Shown here piece after piece: positions 30,517-41,225 of a stretch of DNA of 64,000 nucleotides; within the stretch, counting starts at the first letter, position 1; every line of letters begins with the position of its first letter. This DNA comes from Virgisporangium aliadipatigenens (GTDB lineage Bacteria > Actinomycetota > Actinomycetes > Mycobacteriales > Micromonosporaceae). The notes beneath the pieces are model-generated. The model was given only the letters and a program-made list of their open reading frames with translations, did not search any database and was not told the DNA's origin. Made by a program: the position numbers and the translations under genes. Where the stretch lies: the NCBI RefSeq assembly GCF_016863615.1, contig NZ_BOPF01000014.1:186001-250000 (forward strand), given 5' to 3'.

Positions 30517-32984
30517 TGACGGAAGTTGCGAAGAAGGTCGACACGGTCAAGCTCACCATCGACGGCATCGAGGTCGAGGCCGCCAAGGGCGAGCTGGTGA
30601 TCCGGGTCGCGGAACGGATCGGGATCGCCATCCCGCGCTTCTGCGACCACCCGCTGCTGGACCCGGCGGGTGCCTGCCGGCAGTGTCTGGTCGACATCGA
30701 GGGCCAGCGCAAGCCGTCCGCCGCCTGCACCCAGACCGTCGCCGACGGGATGGTGGTGCGCACCCAGCTGACCAGCGAGGTGGCGAAGAAGGCGCAGGAG
30801 GGCATTCTCGAGTTCCTCCTGATCAATCACCCGCTCGACTGCCCCATGTGCGACAAGGGTGGCGAGTGCCCGCTGCAGAACCAGGCGCTGAGCAACGGCC
30901 GCGAGGAATCCCGGTTCCACGAGCACAAGCGCGAGTACACCAAGCCGGTGCCCATTTCCTCCCAGGTGCTGCTCGACCGCGAGCGGTGCGTGCTGTGCCA
31001 GCGGTGCACCCGCTTCTCCGACGAGATCGCCGGGGACAAGTTCATCGACCTGATGGAACGCGGCGCCGACGAGCAGATCGGCGTGTTCAGCGGCCGCCTC
31101 GACGTCGACCCCGCGGAGGTCGTCGGCGAGACCGGGCTGGAGGGCGCGATCGACGCCAACCTGCTCGACGCGCCGTTCAACTCCTACTTCTCGGGCAACA
31201 CGGTGCAGATCTGCCCGGTCGGCGCGCTCACCGGCGCGCAGTACCGGTTCCGGGCGCGGCCGTTCGACCTGGTCTCCTCGCCCAGCACGTGTGAGCACTG
31301 CGCGGCCGGCTGCTCGATGCGGACCGACCACCGGCGGGGCAAGGTCATGCGGCGGCTCGCCGGCGACGACCCGCAGGTCAACGAGGAGTGGAACTGCGAC
31401 AAGGGGCGCTGGGCGTTCCAGTACGCGACGGCGTTCGACCGGATCACCGAGCCGATGGTGCGCGACCCCAAGAGCGGCGAGCTGCGCAAGGCGAGCTGGC
31501 CCGAGGCGCTGAACGCCGCCGCGGAGGGGCTGCTCAAGGCCCGCACCGAGGGTGGCGTCGGCGTGCTGACCGGCGGCCGGCTGACCGTCGAGGACGCCTA
31601 CGCGTACGCGAAGTTCGCCCGCGTGGTGCTCGGCACCAACGACATCGACTTCCGCTCGCGGCCGCTGTCCCAGGAGGAGACCGACTTCCTGACCTCGGTC
31701 GCCGGGAAGTTCCAGGTCACCTACTCCGACATCGAGGCCGCGCCGGACGTCGTTCTGGTCGGGCTGGAGGCGGAGGAGGAGTGCCCGATCCTCTTCCTGC
31801 GGCTGCGCAAGGCCGCCAACAAGCGGGGCACGCGGGTCACGTCGATCGCGCCGTTCGTCACGCGAGGGCTGGAGAAGGTGGCCGGCACGCTGGTCCCGAC
31901 CGTCCCCGGTGCGGAGGCCACGGCCCTCGCCGAGTCCGCCGAGGTCCGGGCCGCGCTCAGCAAGCCGGGTGCGCTGCTTTTCGTGGGGGAACGCCTCGCG
32001 GAGACGCCCGGCGGTCTCTCGGCCGCGGCGCGGCTGGCCGCCGAGACCGGTGCCCGGCTGGCCTGGGTGCCGCGGCGGGCCGGTGACCGGGGTGCCGTCG
32101 AAGCGGGCTGCCTGCCGACGCTGCTGCCGGGTGGGCGTTCGCTGGTCGAACCGGCCGCTCGCGGCGAGATCGGTGCGGCGTGGGGCCTTGAGGTCGGTGA
32201 CCTGTCCGAGCGGCCGGGTCGCGACACCCTGCAGATCCTCGACGCCGCCCGCACCGGTGCGCTGAAGGGCCTGGTCGTCGCCGGCGTCGACCCGCACGAC
32301 CTGCCCGATCCGGCCGCCGCCGAGGAGGCGCTGGAGAAGGTCGGCTTCCTGGTCAGCCTCGAACTGCGGCTGTCGGCCGTGTCGCGGCGGGCCGACGTGG
32401 TGCTGCCCGTCGCCCCGGCCGTCGAGAAGTCCGGCTCGTACCTCGACTGGGAGGGCCGGGTCCGGCCGTTCGACGCGGTGCTGCGCAGCGCCGCGATGAC
32501 CGACGCGCGCGTGCTCGACGCCCTGGCCCGACAGCTGGGCTACCAGCTCGGGACGGCCGACACTCTCGCCGTTCTCAAGCAGATCGGAGAACTGGGCGAG
32601 ACCCGGGCGCCCCGCGCGGCCGCGCCCACGGTGGACGCCGAACGGGTGGCCGAGCCCGGCACGGGCGAGGCGGTGCTCTCGACCTGGCACCAGCTCATCG
32701 ACCTCGGCGCGCTCCAGGACGGCGACGAGTACCTCGCCGGCACGGCCCGGCCGCCGGTGGCCCGGATCAGCAAGGCCACGGCCGCGGCACTCGGTGTCGC
32801 GGACGGCGAGCCGCTGAACGTGTCGACCGAGCGCGGGCGGGTAACGCTGCCGGCGGCGGTCGTCGACGTGATGGCCCCCGGCGTGGTGTGGCTGCCGACG
32901 AACTCGCCGGGCTCCACGGTGCGACGCACGCTCGGCGTGTCGTCGGGTGCGACGGTGCGGATCTCCGCAGGAGGTACGTCCTGA
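30516..32984 (+). CDS. nuoG: NADH-quinone oxidoreductase subunit G
   Basis: An 822-residue 75-kDa-type subunit carrying several Fe-S clusters. Order: 2Fe-2S ([15 protein letters not shown], then a later Cys), the His/Cys N4 site [17 protein letters not shown], and N5-type [13 protein letters not shown] with a later CPVGAL. An additional CEHCAAGC motif has its fourth Cys 27 residues on (C-x2-C-x3-C-x27-C), matching the off-path N7 cluster found only in some bacteria. The C-terminal half is a degenerate molybdopterin-oxidoreductase domain with a final Asp-decarboxylase-like barrel. Confidence 0.96.
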   Translation: MTEVAKKVDTVKLTIDGIEVEAAKGELVIRVAERIGIAIPRFCDHPLLDPAGACRQCLVDIEGQRKPSAACTQTVADGMVVRTQLTSEVAKKAQEGILEFLLINHPLDCPMCDKGGECPLQNQALSNGREESRFHEHKREYTKPVPISSQVLLDRERCVLCQRCTRFSDEIAGDKFIDLMERGADEQIGVFSGRLDVDPAEVVGETGLEGAIDANLLDAPFNSYFSGNTVQICPVGALTGAQYRFRARPFDLVSSPSTCEHCAAGCSMRTDHRRGKVMRRLAGDDPQVNEEWNCDKGRWAFQYATAFDRITEPMVRDPKSGELRKASWPEALNAAAEGLLKARTEGGVGVLTGGRLTVEDAYAYAKFARVVLGTNDIDFRSRPLSQEETDFLTSVAGKFQVTYSDIEAAPDVVLVGLEAEEECPILFLRLRKAANKRGTRVTSIAPFVTRGLEKVAGTLVPTVPGAEATALAESAEVRAALSKPGALLFVGERLAETPGGLSAAARLAAETGARLAWVPRRAGDRGAVEAGCLPTLLPGGRSLVEPAARGEIGAAWGLEVGDLSERPGRDTLQILDAARTGALKGLVVAGVDPHDLPDPAAAEEALEKVGFLVSLELRLSAVSRRADVVLPVAPAVEKSGSYLDWEGRVRPFDAVLRSAAMTDARVLDALARQLGYQLGTADTLAVLKQIGELGETRAPRAAAPTVDAERVAEPGTGEAVLSTWHQLIDLGALQDGDEYLAGTARPPVARISKATAAALGVADGEPLNVSTERGRVTLPAAVVDVMAPGVVWLPTNSPGSTVRRTLGVSSGATVRISAGGTS

Positions 32985-34318
32985 TGGACGACAAGCTGAC
33001 CCAGTTCGGGCAGGACGTCTGGTGGCTGGTGCTCGCCAAGGTCCTGCTGGTCTTCGTGTTCCTGGTCCTGATGACGCTCTTCGCGATCTGGTACGAGCGG
33101 CGGGTCGTGGCCCGCATGCAGGTGCGCCCCGGACCCAACCGGGTCGGGCCGGCGGGTCTGCTCCAGTCGCTCGCCGACGGGCTGAAGCTGGCGTTCAAGG
33201 AAGACATCATGCCGAAGATGGCCGACAAGGCCGTCTTCTTCATCGCTCCGGTGATCTCCACGACGTGCGCGTTCACGGCGTTCGCGGTGATCCCGTTCGG
33301 GCCGACGGTGTCGGTGTTCGGCGAGAAGACGCCGATCCAGCTCACCGACGTGCCGGTGGCCGTTCTGCTGGTGCTGGCCTGCTCCTCGATGGGCATCTAC
33401 GGGATCGTGCTGGGCGGCTGGGCCTCCGGTTCGACCTATCCGCTGCTCGGCGGCCTGCGCTCCAGCGCTCAGATGATCTCGTACGAGGTCGCGATGGGGC
33501 TCTCCATCGTGGCCGTGTTCATGACCGCCGGCACCATGTCGACCTCGCAGATCGTCGACGCGCAGAAGGACACGCAGACGCTCACGCTCGGCGGGTTCGA
33601 CCTGACGGTGCCGGGCTGGTACGCGTTCCTGCTCATCCCGAGCTTCCTGATCTACGCGATCGCCGCGGTCGGGGAGACCAACCGGGCGCCGTTCGACCTG
33701 CCCGAGGCCGAGTCCGAACTGGTCGGCGGTTTCCACACCGAGTACTCGTCGCTGAAGTTCGCGCTGTTCTTCCTGGCCGAGTACATCAACATGGTGACCG
33801 TGTCGGGTCTGGCCACGACGCTGTTCCTCGGCGGCTGGCGGGCACCGTGGCCGATCAGCCTCTGGGACGGCGCCAACCAGGGTTGGTGGCCGCTGCTCTG
33901 GTTCACGATCAAGGTGCTGCTGCTCCTGTTCGTGTTCGTGTGGCTGCGGGGCACGCTGCCGCGGCTGCGCTACGACCAGTTCATGCGCTTCGGTTGGAAG
34001 GTGCTGATCCCGCTCAGCCTGCTGTGGATCCTGACCCTCGCCGGGATCCGCGTGGTGCAGGGCTCCGACCTGACCGTTCAGGCCCGGCTCGCCGTCGTCG
34101 GCGGTCCGATCCTGGTCGCGCTGGCCATCTGGATGTTCTGGCCGGACAAGCGCAAGGCCATCGAGGACCCGGGCGTGCACGGCGTCGACGCCGCCGGCCG
34201 GATCGGTGGCACCGAGGGCTTCCCGGTCCCGCCGCTCAACCTGGAGGTCCCGGTCTCCCCACGTGCGCAGCGCGTGCTGGGTGAACGGGAGACCGTCTCC
34301 ACCAGTAAGGAGTCCTGA
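32984..34318 (+). CDS. nuoH: NADH-quinone oxidoreductase subunit H
   Basis: A 444-residue membrane subunit joining the peripheral and membrane arms at the quinone chamber. About eight transmembrane helices; conserved loops are [46 protein letters not shown] and [15 protein letters not shown]. The ATG at 32984 overlaps the nuoG stop by one base. A polar C-terminal tail of about 50 residues extends past the last helix. Confidence 0.97.
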   Translation: MDDKLTQFGQDVWWLVLAKVLLVFVFLVLMTLFAIWYERRVVARMQVRPGPNRVGPAGLLQSLADGLKLAFKEDIMPKMADKAVFFIAPVISTTCAFTAFAVIPFGPTVSVFGEKTPIQLTDVPVAVLLVLACSSMGIYGIVLGGWASGSTYPLLGGLRSSAQMISYEVAMGLSIVAVFMTAGTMSTSQIVDAQKDTQTLTLGGFDLTVPGWYAFLLIPSFLIYAIAAVGETNRAPFDLPEAESELVGGFHTEYSSLKFALFFLAEYINMVTVSGLATTLFLGGWRAPWPISLWDGANQGWWPLLWFTIKVLLLLFVFVWLRGTLPRLRYDQFMRFGWKVLIPLSLLWILTLAGIRVVQGSDLTVQARLAVVGGPILVALAIWMFWPDKRKAIEDPGVHGVDAAGRIGGTEGFPVPPLNLEVPVSPRAQRVLGERETVSTSKES

Positions 34319-34321
34319 ACC

Positions 34322-34900
34322 GTGGGCCAGTTCATCGGCACCCTCAAGGGCTTCGGTGTCACCTTCTCGCACATGTTCAAGAAGGTCGTCACCGAGGAGT
34401 ACCCGGAGAAGCGGGTGCCGCTCGCGCCGCGATACCACGGCCGGCACATCCTCAACCGTCACCCCGACGGCCTGGAGAAGTGCATCGGCTGCGAACTGTG
34501 CGCGTGGGCCTGCCCGGCCGACGCGATCTACGTAGAGGGTGCCGACAACACCGACGAGGAGCGCTACTCCCCGGGTGAGCGGTACGCCTCGACCTACCAG
34601 ATCAACTACGCCCGCTGCATCTTCTGCGGGCTGTGCATCGAGGCCTGCCCGACCCGTTCGCTCACCATGAGCAACGAGTACGAACTGGCCCGCGACAGCC
34701 GCCAGGACCTGATCTTCACCAAGGAACAGCTCCTCGCGCCGCTGCTTTCGGGCATGGAGCAGCCGCCGCACGCGATGTACCTCGGCGACAGCGAGAAGGA
34801 CTACTACCTCAGCGGTCCGACGAACCCCGGCTCCTCGGCCGGCGCCGAGAAGAACCCCGCGCACCGGATCGCCGACCGGGACGGGAAGGTCGCGCAATGA
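34322..34900 (+). CDS. nuoI: NADH-quinone oxidoreductase subunit I
   Basis: A 192-residue ferredoxin-like subunit carrying clusters N6a and N6b. The two 4Fe-4S motifs are [12 protein letters not shown] and [12 protein letters not shown], preceded by [17 protein letters not shown] start with AAGGAG upstream inside nuoH. The C-terminal 50 residues are polar and probably flexible. The stop overlaps the nuoJ ATG by 4 bases. Confidence 0.97.
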   Translation: MGQFIGTLKGFGVTFSHMFKKVVTEEYPEKRVPLAPRYHGRHILNRHPDGLEKCIGCELCAWACPADAIYVEGADNTDEERYSPGERYASTYQINYARCIFCGLCIEACPTRSLTMSNEYELARDSRQDLIFTKEQLLAPLLSGMEQPPHAMYLGDSEKDYYLSGPTNPGSSAGAEKNPAHRIADRDGKVAQ

Positions 34901-35679
34901 ACGGGCTCGTGACCCTCGCGGCCGCGGCCGGCGAGGTGAAGGGCGGCGAGGCGGCCACCTTCTACCTGCTCGCGCCGATCGCCGTCATCTGCGCGATCGG
35001 CATGGTGTGGGCCAGGAACGCCGTGCACTCCGCGCTCTTCCTGGTCGTCACGATGCTCTGCCTGGGCGTGTTCTACGTGCTCCAGGCCGGGCCGTTCATC
35101 GGCATGGTGCAGATCATCGTCTACACCGGCGCGATCATGATGCTCTTCCTGTTCGTGCTGATGCTGGTGGGCCGCGACGCCTCGGACTCGCTGATCGAGA
35201 CGCTGCGCGGGCAGCGGATGACGGCGGTGCTGCTCGGGCTCGGGTTCGCCGGGCTGGTGGCCACCGGCCTGTACCGCGCACTGGGGAACCTCGACTCGGT
35301 GGGGCTGACCCAGGCCAACTCCGTCCACGGCGGCAACGTTCCGGGGATCGCCGCGCTGCTGTTCACCAAGTACGTCTTCGCGTTCGAGGTGACGTCCGCG
35401 CTGCTGATCACCGCGGCGGTCGGCGCGATGATCCTGGCGCACATCGAGAAGCGGCCGGATCAGAAGATCGCGCAGCCGGAGCGGATGCGGGCGCGGTTCG
35501 CGCCGGACAACTACCCCGGCCCGAAGCCCGGCCCCGGTGTGTTCGCCAACTCGACCTCGGTCGCCACGCCGGCGGTGCTGCCGGACGGAACGCAGTCCGA
35601 GCGCAGCATGTCCAAGATCCTGCCGCAGCGCGAGCTCACCGCCGCCGAGGCCGCACCGAAGGGGACGGAGCACCAATGA
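34897..35679 (+). CDS. nuoJ: NADH-quinone oxidoreductase subunit J
   Basis: A 260-residue membrane subunit with five hydrophobic helices and a long polar C-terminal extension (after about residue 185). The conserved third helix [21 protein letters not shown] carries the pi-bulge region known to move during coupling. The start ATG overlaps nuoI. Its stop overlaps an 8-codon frame leading to nuoK. Confidence 0.95.
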   Translation: MNGLVTLAAAAGEVKGGEAATFYLLAPIAVICAIGMVWARNAVHSALFLVVTMLCLGVFYVLQAGPFIGMVQIIVYTGAIMMLFLFVLMLVGRDASDSLIETLRGQRMTAVLLGLGFAGLVATGLYRALGNLDSVGLTQANSVHGGNVPGIAALLFTKYVFAFEVTSALLITAAVGAMILAHIEKRPDQKIAQPERMRARFAPDNYPGPKPGPGVFANSTSVATPAVLPDGTQSERSMSKILPQRELTAAEAAPKGTEHQ

Positions 35680-35702
35680 GCGCTGAGCGGGGTGCACTGT
35701 GA
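35676..35702 (+). other. Mini-ORF bridging nuoJ and nuoK (8 codons)
   Basis: ATG overlaps the nuoJ stop, the peptide is MSAERGAL, and the TGA overlaps the nuoK GTG. Its final 20 bases are identical to those ending the nuoB-C mini-ORF, pointing to a common origin for these spacers. Confidence 0.45.
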
Positions 35703-35998
35703 GCCCTACGTACTACATCGTGCTGGCCTCGATCCTGTTCACGATCGGGGCGGTCGGGGTGCTGATCCGGCGCAACGCCATCGTGCTGTTCATGTGCGTG
35801 GAGCTGATGCTCAACGCCGCCAACCTGGCGCTCGTCACGTTCAGCCGGGTGCACGGCAACCTCGACGGCCAGATCATGGCGTTCTTCGTGATGGTGGTCG
35901 CGGCGGCCGAGGTCGTCGTCGGGCTCGCGATCATCATGGTGATCTTCCGTACCCGGCGCTCCGCCAGCGTCGACGACGCCAACCTGTTGAAGTACTGA
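35699..35998 (+). CDS. nuoK: NADH-quinone oxidoreductase subunit K
   Basis: A 99-residue subunit with three transmembrane helices. The two conserved membrane glutamates of the proton path are in [13 protein letters not shown] and [17 protein letters not shown] start overlapped by the mini-ORF. nuoL starts 9 bases after the stop. Confidence 0.97.
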   Translation: MSPTYYIVLASILFTIGAVGVLIRRNAIVLFMCVELMLNAANLALVTFSRVHGNLDGQIMAFFVMVVAAAEVVVGLAIIMVIFRTRRSASVDDANLLKY

Positions 35999-36007
35999 GA
36001 GGCACTC

Positions 36008-37909
36008 GTGGAAATCGAGTTCGCCGCAGCCGAAGGCTGGCTGCACAACGTCTGGCTGCTGATCGCCGTACCCCTGGTCAGCGCCGCGATCCTGCTGCTC
36101 CTGGGCAAGCGGGCCGACAAGTGGGGGCACTGGCTCGGAGCGGGCAGCGTCGGTGTGACGTTCGTGCTCGCGTTGACGTTCTTCTTCCAGCTGCGGGGGA
36201 TGGACGAACGCGAGGGCGTCGAACTGTCGCTGTTCGAGTACCTGCCGGTCGCCGGGCTGAAGGTCGACTTCGGGCTGCTCTACGACCCGTTGGCCGCGAT
36301 CTTCACGCTGCTGATCACCGGCGTGGGCTTCCTGATCCACGTGTACGCCGTGGGCTACATGTCCCACGACCCGGGTCGGCGACGGTTCTTCGGCTTCTTC
36401 AACCTGTTCGTCGCCGCGATGCTGCTGCTGGTCCTCGGCAACAACTTCGTGATGCTGTACATCGGCTGGGAGGGCGTGGGTCTCGCCTCCTACCTGCTGA
36501 TCTCGTTCTACTTCGACCGGCCCGCCGCGGCGACCGCCGGCAAGAAGGCGTTCCTGATCAACCGCGTCGGTGACGCCGGGTTCGCGATCGCGATCTTCCT
36601 GATGTTCGCGACGCTCGGGACGACGCAGTACGACGAGGTGTTCAACGGGGTCGGCCAGTTGACCGGCGCCACGGTGACGGCCATGGGCCTGCTGCTGCTC
36701 CTCGGCGCGTGCGGCAAGTCCGGCCAGTTCCCCCTGCACACCTGGCTGCCCGACGCGATGGAGGGCCCGACGCCGGTCTCGGCCCTCATCCACGCGGCCA
36801 CGATGGTCACCGCGGGCGTCTACCTGATCGCCCGGTCGCACCCGGTCTTCGACGCCTCGGAGACCGCGCAGGCGGTCGTCGTCACGATCGGCGCGATCAC
36901 CCTGCTGATCGGCTGCATCATCGGCTGCGCCAAGGACGACATCAAGCGGGTGCTCGCCTACTCGACGGTGTCGCAGATCGGGTACATGTTCCTGGCCGTG
37001 GGCCTGGGCGGGGCGGCGTACGCGCTCGGCCTGATCCACCTGCTGGCGCACGGCTTCTTCAAGGCGGGACTCTTCCTCGGGGCCGGTTCGGTCATGCACG
37101 GGATGCAGGACCAGACCGACATCCGGCGCTTCGGCGGACTGGCCAAGCACATGCGGATCACGTGGATCACGTTCCTGCTCGGCTACCTGGCGATCATCGG
37201 GCTGCCGCCGCTGTCGGGCTTCTTCAGCAAGGACCCGATCATTCACTCGGCGTTCGAACGCCACGGGTGGAGCGGCTGGGTGCTCGGCTCGGTCGCGCTG
37301 ATCGGTGCCGGGCTGACGGCCTTCTACATGACGCGGCTGTACGTGCTGACGTTCCACGGCAAGCCGCGCTGGACCGAGGGGCAGCACCCGCACGAGTCGC
37401 CGCCGGTGATGACGATCCCGCTGATCCTGCTGGCGGTCGGTTCGGTCGCGGCCGGTGGGCTCATGGCCACGAGCGTCCCCGGCTGGCTCGAACCGGTCCT
37501 GGGTGAGCACGAGGAGCACCACGCCCGCCTGAGCGAGTGGACCGTGACCGCGATGACCATGGCCGTCGTGATCCTCGGTGCGGGCCTCGGGTTCGCGCTG
37601 TTCCGGCGCGGCACGGCCCTGCAGGAGCAGCCCGCCGGTCCGCTGGTGACGGCCGCCCGTCGCAACCTCTACTTCGACACCCTCAACGAGGTCGTGTTCG
37701 AACTCCCGGGCAAGCTGCTGACCCGGGCGCTGGTGTTCCTCGACAACCGGGGCATCGACGGCGTGGTCAACGGGCTGGCGGCCACGGTCGGCGGTGGCTC
37801 CGGCCGGCTGCGTCGGGCCCAGACCGGCTTCGTCCGCTCCTACGCCCTGTCGATCCTCGGAGGTGCGGTCCTCGTGGTCGCGGCAATGATGGCGGTGACC
37901 CTCTCATGA
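36008..37909 (+). CDS. nuoL: NADH-quinone oxidoreductase subunit L
   Basis: A 633-residue antiporter-like proton-pumping subunit. Typical parts are FNLFVAAMLLLVLGNNFVMLYIGWEGVGL with the key Glu, HTWLPDAMEGPTPVSALIHAATMV, and KRVLAYSTVSQIGYM with the conserved Lys. The long C-terminal amphipathic arm and last helix are present. The stop overlaps a 35-codon bridging frame. Confidence 0.97.
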   Translation: MEIEFAAAEGWLHNVWLLIAVPLVSAAILLLLGKRADKWGHWLGAGSVGVTFVLALTFFFQLRGMDEREGVELSLFEYLPVAGLKVDFGLLYDPLAAIFTLLITGVGFLIHVYAVGYMSHDPGRRRFFGFFNLFVAAMLLLVLGNNFVMLYIGWEGVGLASYLLISFYFDRPAAATAGKKAFLINRVGDAGFAIAIFLMFATLGTTQYDEVFNGVGQLTGATVTAMGLLLLLGACGKSGQFPLHTWLPDAMEGPTPVSALIHAATMVTAGVYLIARSHPVFDASETAQAVVVTIGAITLLIGCIIGCAKDDIKRVLAYSTVSQIGYMFLAVGLGGAAYALGLIHLLAHGFFKAGLFLGAGSVMHGMQDQTDIRRFGGLAKHMRITWITFLLGYLAIIGLPPLSGFFSKDPIIHSAFERHGWSGWVLGSVALIGAGLTAFYMTRLYVLTFHGKPRWTEGQHPHESPPVMTIPLILLAVGSVAAGGLMATSVPGWLEPVLGEHEEHHARLSEWTVTAMTMAVVILGAGLGFALFRRGTALQEQPAGPLVTAARRNLYFDTLNEVVFELPGKLLTRALVFLDNRGIDGVVNGLAATVGGGSGRLRRAQTGFVRSYALSILGGAVLVVAAMMAVTLS

Positions 37910-38013
37910 GCGCGTATCGGGACGGCGCGGTGCCGTCTGGACTGAGGAACGAAGTGACGAGGGAAGACGGCACCGAGAGCGCCGGCACGATCTTGCGCGG
38001 GGGGAATCGATGA
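37906..38013 (+). other. Mini-ORF bridging nuoL and nuoM (35 codons)
   Basis: ATG overlaps the nuoL stop (ATGA) and the TGA overlaps the nuoM ATG (ATGA). The peptide starts MSAYRDG and ends LRGGNR. Most of the frame is made by the stem-loop at 37928-37975. As with the other spacers, the length is an exact multiple of three and free of stops. Confidence 0.45.
37928..37975 (+). repeat. Stem-loop in the nuoL-nuoM spacer
   Basis: CGGTGCCGTC (37928-37937) pairs perfectly with GACGGCACCG (37966-37975). The 28-base loop starts TGGAC and ends GAGGGAA, as in the nuoB-nuoC stem-loop, while the stems are unrelated in sequence. Conserved loop with freely varying paired stem suggests a structural RNA or insertion family. 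Confidence 0.6.
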
Positions 38014-39539
38014 AGGACTTCCCGTTCCTGAGCGTGCTCGTCGCGGCGCCGCTGGTCGGGGCGATCGTGGTGGCGCTGCTGCCGAAGTCGAAGGCGGCGC
38101 TGGCCAAGCAGGTGGCGCTGGTCTGGTCGCTGGCGGTGCTCGGCCTGACGATCGTCATGTGGACGGCGTTCAAGGCCGACGGCGACCGGTTCCAGTTCCG
38201 TGAGTCGTACGTCTGGATCAAGGCGTGGGACGCCCGGATCACGTTCGAGGCCGACGGCATCGCGCTGGTGATGCTGGCGCTGATCGCCTTCCTGGTGCCG
38301 CTGGTCATCCTGGCCTCGTGGCACGACGCGGAGCGCAGCAGCCGTTCGGTGCCGACCTACTTCGCCCTGCTGCTGACCCTCGAGACCACGATGCTCGGCG
38401 TCTTCGCCGCCGCCGACATCTTCCTGTTCTACGTGTTCTTCGAGGTCATGCTCGTCCCGATGTACTTCCTCATCGGCTCCTACGGTGCCGGCCAGCGGCA
38501 GTACGCGGCGGTGAAGTTCTTCCTCTACTCCCTGGTCGGCGGCCTCTTCATGCTGGCCGCGGTCGTGGGGCTGTGGGTGCTCGGCGGGCACACGTTCGAC
38601 TGGCACGAACTACAGAAGGCGGACTTCTCCACCGGGGCCGAACGCTGGCTCTTCCTCGGCTTCTTCCTCGCGTTCGCGATCAAGGCACCGTTCTTCCCGT
38701 TCCACACCTGGCTGCCGGACGCGGGTTCGGCCGCCCCGGCCGGTGCGGCGGCGTTGCTCGTCGGCGTGCTGGACAAGGTCGGGACGTTCGGCATCCTGCG
38801 CTACTGCCTGCCGCTGTTCCCCAACGCGTCGAAGTACTTCGCGCCGCTGGGGCTCGCGCTGGCGCTGATCGGCATCGTGTACGGCGCACTGCTGGCCATC
38901 GGCCAGAACGACCTGAAACGGCTGGTCGCCTACACCTCGATCGCGCACTTCGGGTTCATCGGCATCGGCATCTTCGCGTTCACCACGCAGGCCGGTTCCG
39001 GGTCGGTGCTCTACATGGTCAACCACGGGCTCGCGACCGGGCTGCTCTTCCTGGTGGTGGGCATGTTCGTCAGCCGGCGCGGCAGCGCGATGGTGGGCGA
39101 CTTCGGCGGCGCGGGCAAGCTCGTCCCGGTGCTCGCCGGCGTCTTCTTCATCGCCGGCATGGCGTCGCTGGCACTGCCCGGCACGTCGCCGTTCGTCTCC
39201 GAGTTCCTGGTGCTGCTGGGCGTCTTCACGGTGAACAAGACCGTGGCGGTGATCGCCACGCTCGGCATCATCCTCGCGGCGGCCTACGTGCTGTGGATGA
39301 TCCAGCGCACCACGCAGGGCGAGCTGAACCCGGCCCTCACCAAGCTGGAGTCGATGCGCAAGGACCTGTCGCTGCGCGAGACCGTGGTGGTGGCCCCGCT
39401 CGTGGTGCTGATCCTGGTGCTCGGCGTGTACCCGAAGCCGGTTCTCGACGTGATCAACCCGGCGGTGTCGGCAACCCTGGAAGACATCGGCAAGAAGGAC
39501 CCCGCACCTACAGCGGTCGAGCGTGAGGCGGCCAAATGA
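38010..39539 (+). CDS. nuoM: NADH-quinone oxidoreductase subunit M
   Basis: A 509-residue antiporter-like proton-pumping subunit of about 14 helices. Conserved elements are FYVFFEVMLVPMYFLIG with the functional Glu, FPFHTWLPDAGSAAPAG and KRLVAYTSIAHFGFI with the conserved Lys. Overlaps nuoN by 4 bases at the 3' end. Confidence 0.97.
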   Translation: MKDFPFLSVLVAAPLVGAIVVALLPKSKAALAKQVALVWSLAVLGLTIVMWTAFKADGDRFQFRESYVWIKAWDARITFEADGIALVMLALIAFLVPLVILASWHDAERSSRSVPTYFALLLTLETTMLGVFAAADIFLFYVFFEVMLVPMYFLIGSYGAGQRQYAAVKFFLYSLVGGLFMLAAVVGLWVLGGHTFDWHELQKADFSTGAERWLFLGFFLAFAIKAPFFPFHTWLPDAGSAAPAGAAALLVGVLDKVGTFGILRYCLPLFPNASKYFAPLGLALALIGIVYGALLAIGQNDLKRLVAYTSIAHFGFIGIGIFAFTTQAGSGSVLYMVNHGLATGLLFLVVGMFVSRRGSAMVGDFGGAGKLVPVLAGVFFIAGMASLALPGTSPFVSEFLVLLGVFTVNKTVAVIATLGIILAAAYVLWMIQRTTQGELNPALTKLESMRKDLSLRETVVVAPLVVLILVLGVYPKPVLDVINPAVSATLEDIGKKDPAPTAVEREAAK

Positions 39540-41086
39540 CAACCGACATCGCGGCTGAGACTCTCAAGCTGCCGTCTCTCGACTACGCGGCCCTCGCGCC
39601 GATGCTGATCCTCTTCGGAGTCGGCTGCGTGGGCGTGCTGGTCGAGGCGATCGCGCCGAAGAAGGCGCGGTTCCCCGTGCAGCTGGTGCTCGCGGTGCTC
39701 GGCATCGCCGCCTCGCTGACGGCGATCGTCCTCGCCGCCGGCACGGAGAAGGTCACCGCCGCCGGCGCGGTCGCCGTCGACGGTCCGGGGCTCTTCCTCC
39801 AGGGCTCGATCGCGGTCCTCGGCCTGGTCGCGCTGCTGCTCATTTCGGAGCGTTCGTTGGAACGGGGTGGGGCTTTCGTGGCCCAGGCCGCCGTGACGGC
39901 CAACAGCGAGGCCGACCGGGACCAGGCGACGCGCGGCTCCGGCGCGACCGAGGTGTACCCGCTGATCATCTTCAGCCTCGGCGGCATGATGCTCTTCGCC
40001 GCCGCGAACGACCTGCTGACGATGTTCGTGGCGCTGGAGGTCTTCTCCCTGCCGCTGTACCTGCTGTGCGCGATGGCCCGCCGCCGGCGGCTGCTGTCGC
40101 AGGAGGCGGCGCTCAAGTACTTCCTGCTCGGGGCGTTCGCGTCGGCGTTCTTCCTGTTCGGCATCGCGCTGGTGTACGGCTACGCGGGCCGGGTCGACTT
40201 CGCCGGCATCCACGCCGCCGTGCTCGACTCCCCGAACGACATCGCCCTGCTGTACATCGGCCTCGCGATGGTGGCGATCGGCCTGCTGTTCAAGGCCGCG
40301 CTGGCGCCGTTCCACGTGTGGACGCCGGACGTCTACCAGGGCGCCCCGACGCCGGTGACCGCCCTGATGGCGGCGTGCACCAAGGTGGCGGCGTTCGGTG
40401 GGCTGCTGCGCGTGCTGTACGTCGCGTTCGAACGTTCGCAGTGGGACTACCGGCCGGTGCTCGGTGCCATCGCGGTGCTGACGATGCTGGTGGGTGCCGT
40501 TCTGGCGGTCACGCAGACCGACATCAAGCGGCTGCTGGCGTACTCGTCGATCGCGAATGCGGGCTACGTGCTGGTCGGCGTGCTGGCCATCAGCAAGGCC
40601 GGGCTGGCCAGTTCGCTGTTCTACCTGGTGGCGTACGGGTTCTCGGTGCTGGCGGCGTTCGGCATCGTGACGCTGGTGCGCGACGCCGACGGTGAGGCCA
40701 CGCACCTGTCCCGCTGGGCCGGGCTGGGTCGGCGTTCGCCGCTGTACGCGACGCTGTTCACGTTCCTGCTGCTGGCGTTCGCGGGTATTCCGCTGACGTC
40801 GGGGTTCACCGCCAAGTTCGGGGTGTTCGCGGCGGCCATCGAGGCGGATCAGACCTGGCTGGTGATCGCGGGTGTGATCACGAGCGCGATCATCGCGTTC
40901 CCGTACCTGCGGGTCGTCGTGATGATGTGGCTGTCGGAACCGGGTGAGTCGACGCCGGCGGTGTCGCTGCCGGGTGCGCTGACGGCCGCGGCGGTGACGA
41001 TCGGGGCGGCGGCCACGCTGCTGCTCGGAATCGTGCCGCAGCCGCTGCTCGACATGACCGAGAATGCGGCGCATTTTGTAAGGTAG
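39536..41086 (+). CDS. nuoN: NADH-quinone oxidoreductase subunit N
   Basis: A 516-residue antiporter-like subunit completing the proton-pumping trio. Motifs include MFVALEVFSLPLYLLCAM, APFHVWTPDVYQGAPTPVTA and KRLLAYSSIANAGYVLVG. The extra loop around residues 115-140 (ANSEADRDQATRGSG) is polar and variable. The last gene of the operon; a strong intrinsic terminator begins 17 bases after the stop. Confidence 0.97.
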   Translation: MTTDIAAETLKLPSLDYAALAPMLILFGVGCVGVLVEAIAPKKARFPVQLVLAVLGIAASLTAIVLAAGTEKVTAAGAVAVDGPGLFLQGSIAVLGLVALLLISERSLERGGAFVAQAAVTANSEADRDQATRGSGATEVYPLIIFSLGGMMLFAAANDLLTMFVALEVFSLPLYLLCAMARRRRLLSQEAALKYFLLGAFASAFFLFGIALVYGYAGRVDFAGIHAAVLDSPNDIALLYIGLAMVAIGLLFKAALAPFHVWTPDVYQGAPTPVTALMAACTKVAAFGGLLRVLYVAFERSQWDYRPVLGAIAVLTMLVGAVLAVTQTDIKRLLAYSSIANAGYVLVGVLAISKAGLASSLFYLVAYGFSVLAAFGIVTLVRDADGEATHLSRWAGLGRRSPLYATLFTFLLLAFAGIPLTSGFTAKFGVFAAAIEADQTWLVIAGVITSAIIAFPYLRVVVMMWLSEPGESTPAVSLPGALTAAAVTIGAAATLLLGIVPQPLLDMTENAAHFVR

Positions 41087-41102
41087 TCAGATGGCTTTCC
41101 AC

Positions 41103-41144
41103 GGCCCGCCGGCAGAAATACCTGCTGGCGGGCCTTTTCTTTTA
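41103..41144 (+). terminator. Intrinsic terminator of the nuo operon
   Basis: GGCCCGCCGGCAG (41103-41115) pairs with CTGCTGGCGGGCC (41122-41134), one G-T pair, loop of six bases, followed by TTTTCTTTT. This is a full rho-independent terminator with a T tract, which is unusual in high-GC actinobacteria and marks the end of the nuo operon sharply. Confidence 0.9.
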
Positions 41145-41225
41145 GATCATGAATAAACGGAGCCACTACTCCGTTTGGCGAAGTTAAATGAGAGGTGCGC
41201 GGAGGAGGAACGGTGCGGTATAACG

